Source: Streptosporangium carneum (GTDB taxonomy: Bacteria > Actinomycetota > Actinomycetes > Streptosporangiales > Streptosporangiaceae). Taken from it: a stretch of DNA of 64,000 nucleotides. Shown here one piece after another: positions 62,390-64,000 of this stretch. The position numbers and the translations under genes were made by a program. Location of the stretch: assembly GCF_027922005.1 (NCBI RefSeq), contig NZ_BSEV01000004.1, positions 124,001 through 188,000 of the forward strand. Reading direction: 5' to 3'. Position 1 is the first letter of the stretch. Every line of letters begins with the position of its first letter. The notes below the pieces were generated by a model. The model had not been told where the DNA came from and did not search any database. It saw only the letters and a list, made by a program, of their open reading frames with translations.

Positions 62390-62637
62390 GCCATGACGGT
62401 CTGGCTCGAGGTCGTGCTGTGCCGGTCGATGACGGCCAGGCGCACGCCCGCGGCGTCCTCGGCCTCCCAGCGCAGCAGGTCTCCCGGCTGGCACTTGAGT
62501 ACCTCGCAGAGCGCGGCGAGCGTCGCGAAGCGCACCGCCTTGGCGCGGCCGTTCTTGAGTACCGCCAGGTTGGCGGGCGTGATTCCCACGCGGTCCGCGA
62601 GGTCGCTCACGGCCGTCTTCCGCCTGGCCGGCATCAC
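61864..62637 (-). CDS. Cro/C1-type helix-turn-helix regulator with abnormal C-terminal run-on
   Basis: Only the first 60-65 residues are conserved: ARRKTAVSDLADRVGITPAN, LAVLKNGRAKAVRFATLAAL, CEVLKCQPGDLLRWE, the YozG-like XRE family of about 70 residues. The frame then continues without a stop to 61864, antisense to the MFS gene, so the natural stop was probably lost in the same deletion that damaged the MFS tail. The start is GTG 62637 or ATG 62634, possibly earlier and coupled to the DUF2975 gene just upstream. Confidence 0.6.
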   Translation of the reverse strand: MMPARRKTAVSDLADRVGITPANLAVLKNGRAKAVRFATLAALCEVLKCQPGDLLRWEAEDAAGVRLAVIDRHSTTSSQTVMAQRLCTGCRSLLSSPRTTCGWWHGPERRAFVRRVSGWRRLRRAPERSSPSMTSPPTEEPMITPRVMKEAWTVLTSGPGLPTRWMRTAIAGFMVTPTSPTPSMAITAGTLRWANIANPARKIVLRISPDSRTLVVCLSARHPTMWFPITVAAPYATSRRGTDSEVNPVTWVRIGLR

Positions 62638-62660
62638 GTCGATGTCGACGACGATCGGCG

Positions 62661-63146
62661 TCAGATCACATCGTCCAGCTCGGCCTGCATCTGCGCCGCC
62701 TCGACGTCGCGCGCGACGGCCTGGGCGAGCAGCATCCGCAGCACGAGCACGATGAGCGCGACCCCCAGGATGGCCAGGCCAAGCCCGCCCATGATGACGG
62801 TGACACCCGGGTCGTCCCGCTGGCCCGGCGCATTGAGGGCCGTGACCGCGAACCACAGGAGGGCAGCCGCCACGATCGCGCCGATCACGGTGTCCACGTA
62901 CCGGAAGGCGGCGTGGGAGAACACGGTTCCGCGTCGCACCATCGTCACCAGCCGCCATACGCTGACCAGGGTGACCTGGCCCGACACCATGCCCAGGACC
63001 GTGATCACGCGCAGCGGGGTCAGCGGGAGCGACCCGTCCTCCGGGTCGGTGGCCAACGCCCACACCATCGATGCCTGTACGAACACGGTGCCGGCGAGCA
63101 CCACCACGAGCACGGCGCGAAGCGCATGCACTGCCAGCTTTCCCAT
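62661..63146 (-). CDS. DUF2975 membrane protein
   Basis: 161 residues from ATG 63146 (GGAAGGATGGG upstream; ATG 63161 is an alternative). Four hydrophobic segments (VLVVVLAGTVFVQASMVWAL; VITVLGMVSGQVTLVSVW; TVIGAIVAAALLWFAVTAL; MGGLGLAILGVALIVLVLRM) match DUF2975. Family members are typically encoded directly before a small XRE regulator, as here, and may form a membrane-sensor/regulator pair. Confidence 0.9.
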   Translation of the reverse strand: MGKLAVHALRAVLVVVLAGTVFVQASMVWALATDPEDGSLPLTPLRVITVLGMVSGQVTLVSVWRLVTMVRRGTVFSHAAFRYVDTVIGAIVAAALLWFAVTALNAPGQRDDPGVTVIMGGLGLAILGVALIVLVLRMLLAQAVARDVEAAQMQAELDDVI

Positions 63147-63178
63147 GACCCATCCTTCCATCGATTTGCGATGAGAAT

Positions 63179-63195
63179 CTATCGAGTTTCGATAG
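63179..63195. promoter_or_regulatory. palindrome in the DUF2975-XRE promoter
   Basis: CTATCGA and TCGATAG flank the spacer GTT, 33 bp upstream of the DUF2975 start. A related ATCGATTTGCGAT lies next to it. It is a likely autoregulatory operator for the XRE protein. Confidence 0.6.
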
Positions 63196-63654
63196 GTGAA
63201 GCAAGGGCTGGAACGGAGGGCGGGTGGCGGTTTCGCGCCGTTACGGAGGCCTTCGGGAGGATCGTTTCCGAGGTCCTGTGGCCGCTGGGCGGGCTGATCG
63301 CGGCTCGTGTGGTGGTCGCGGCGGAAGGCGTTGGTGGTGTTGGCTCACCGTGAGCGCGTGCGAGGCGTCCTGCCGGATGCCTTCGGCACAGGACGCCGCC
63401 CCGTGCCGGCACCCCATCTTCCTGGGCGTGGACGACGTGATGAACGGCGATGTGCTGTCCACGTCGACGTGTGCCCCCAGGTGAGCACCCGAAGTTCCTC
63501 GGTGCAGGCTCCGAGGAGCATGACGCCGGTTCTACAACCACCTCTCGGCAGAGGAGCAATCCACGGTCTCGAGTATGGCGACGGTGTGGAGGTATGGGGC
63601 AGGTAGCGTGCAAACCAGCGTATGGATGAGGCATCGCCCCTACCGTCGCAAGGT
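63196..63654. other. 459-bp gap
   Basis: No complete gene is supportable. A short plus-strand frame at about 63521-63580 (FYNHLSAEEQSTVSSMATVW) faintly resembles the last helices of a MarR regulator, but is too short to claim. Confidence 0.4.
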
Positions 63655-64000
63655 ATGCAGACAGTGGATGTACTGGTCGTGGGTGCGGGCCTGGCCGGCC
63701 TGCGCACAGCCCGCCTGCTCGCGCAACGGGAACTGAACGTGATGGTGGTCGACCGTCGCAGGTCGCTGTCGACGGGCATCCGCACGACAGGGATCTTCGT
63801 GCGCCGCACCCTCGACGACTTCGACGTGCCGGATCATCTGCTCGGGCCAGGTGTCCGGGACGTGCTGCTGTATCCGCCGTCGCGGCGGGCACCGATCCGG
63901 CTCACCAGCGACCGGGACGAGTACCGCGTGGCCGACATGGCGGCCGTCTACGAGCACGCGCACCGCGCGGCGGAGTCGGCCGGGGCACGGGTCCTCTTGG
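63655..64000 (+). CDS. FAD-dependent oxidoreductase, 3' end outside the window
   Basis: The first 115 residues are MQTVDVLVVGAGLAGLRTAR, LLAQRELNVMVVDRRRSLST and so on. The Rossmann GxGxxG (GAGLAG, residues 10-15) and VVDRR define a FAD-binding oxidoreductase of the geranylgeranyl-reductase/halogenase-like type. AAGG precedes the ATG closely. The gene runs beyond 64000, so its family assignment is incomplete. Confidence 0.85.
   Translation, partial: MQTVDVLVVGAGLAGLRTARLLAQRELNVMVVDRRRSLSTGIRTTGIFVRRTLDDFDVPDHLLGPGVRDVLLYPPSRRAPIRLTSDRDEYRVADMAAVYEHAHRAAESAGARVLL

Overview
The window is very GC-rich actinomycete DNA. Third codon positions are almost always G or C, GTG and TTG starts are common, and the family repertoire (large LuxR/LAL regulators, a WhiB relic, DUF6461, DUF6463, ECF sigma factor with a YCII partner) fits a filamentous member such as the Streptosporangiales. 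That placement is an inference from gene content. No rRNA, tRNA or CRISPR array was seen.

Layout. 0-6.2 kb: ECF sigma factor plus YCII protein, an isochorismate synthase, a secreted SGNH hydrolase, then wreckage of a Tn3 transposase and an alcohol dehydrogenase, and a membrane protein. 6.2-19.5 kb: a region bounded by 36-bp inverted repeats (35/36 identical). It starts with a frameshifted Tn3 transposase and holds a TetR/efflux pair, a 290-bp MITE-like element, an AraC regulator, an NmrA-SDR operon, integrative-element relics, and a tyrosine recombinase beside a perfect 18-bp inverted repeat. 19.5-26.8 kb: a redox cluster with a decayed thioredoxin-2, a cNMP/thioredoxin-reductase fusion, two zinc alcohol dehydrogenases, a DJ-1/PfpI protein and a SRPBCC protein. 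26.8-31.2 kb: integrase and LysR relics, a D-aminoacylase-like protein, and a serine recombinase with a repeat-rich upstream site.

31.3-46.7 kb is the most distinctive block. Two giant LAL regulators and one XRE/NB-ARC/TPR regulator are interleaved with six alpha/beta hydrolase genes, a truncated seventh hydrolase, an MFS transporter and an MBL-fold hydrolase. A 20-bp element, GTGCAGTCANNTGACCGATT, occurs three times in this block. Each copy lies just upstream of a hydrolase gene (or relic) in the same relative orientation, and one copy covers the start of the first LAL gene, so I propose a local regulon.

46.8-64 kb is a patchwork. It has a Dps protein, WhiB and molybdopterin-oxidoreductase relics cut by a second Tn3 transposase, four TetR genes with recognisable operators, SDR, YCII, AraC, RibD-like and Tag genes, several gene remnants, a DUF2975/XRE pair, and a FAD enzyme running off the end. 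The large number of truncated genes and recombinase relics indicates repeated insertion and deletion in an accessory region.
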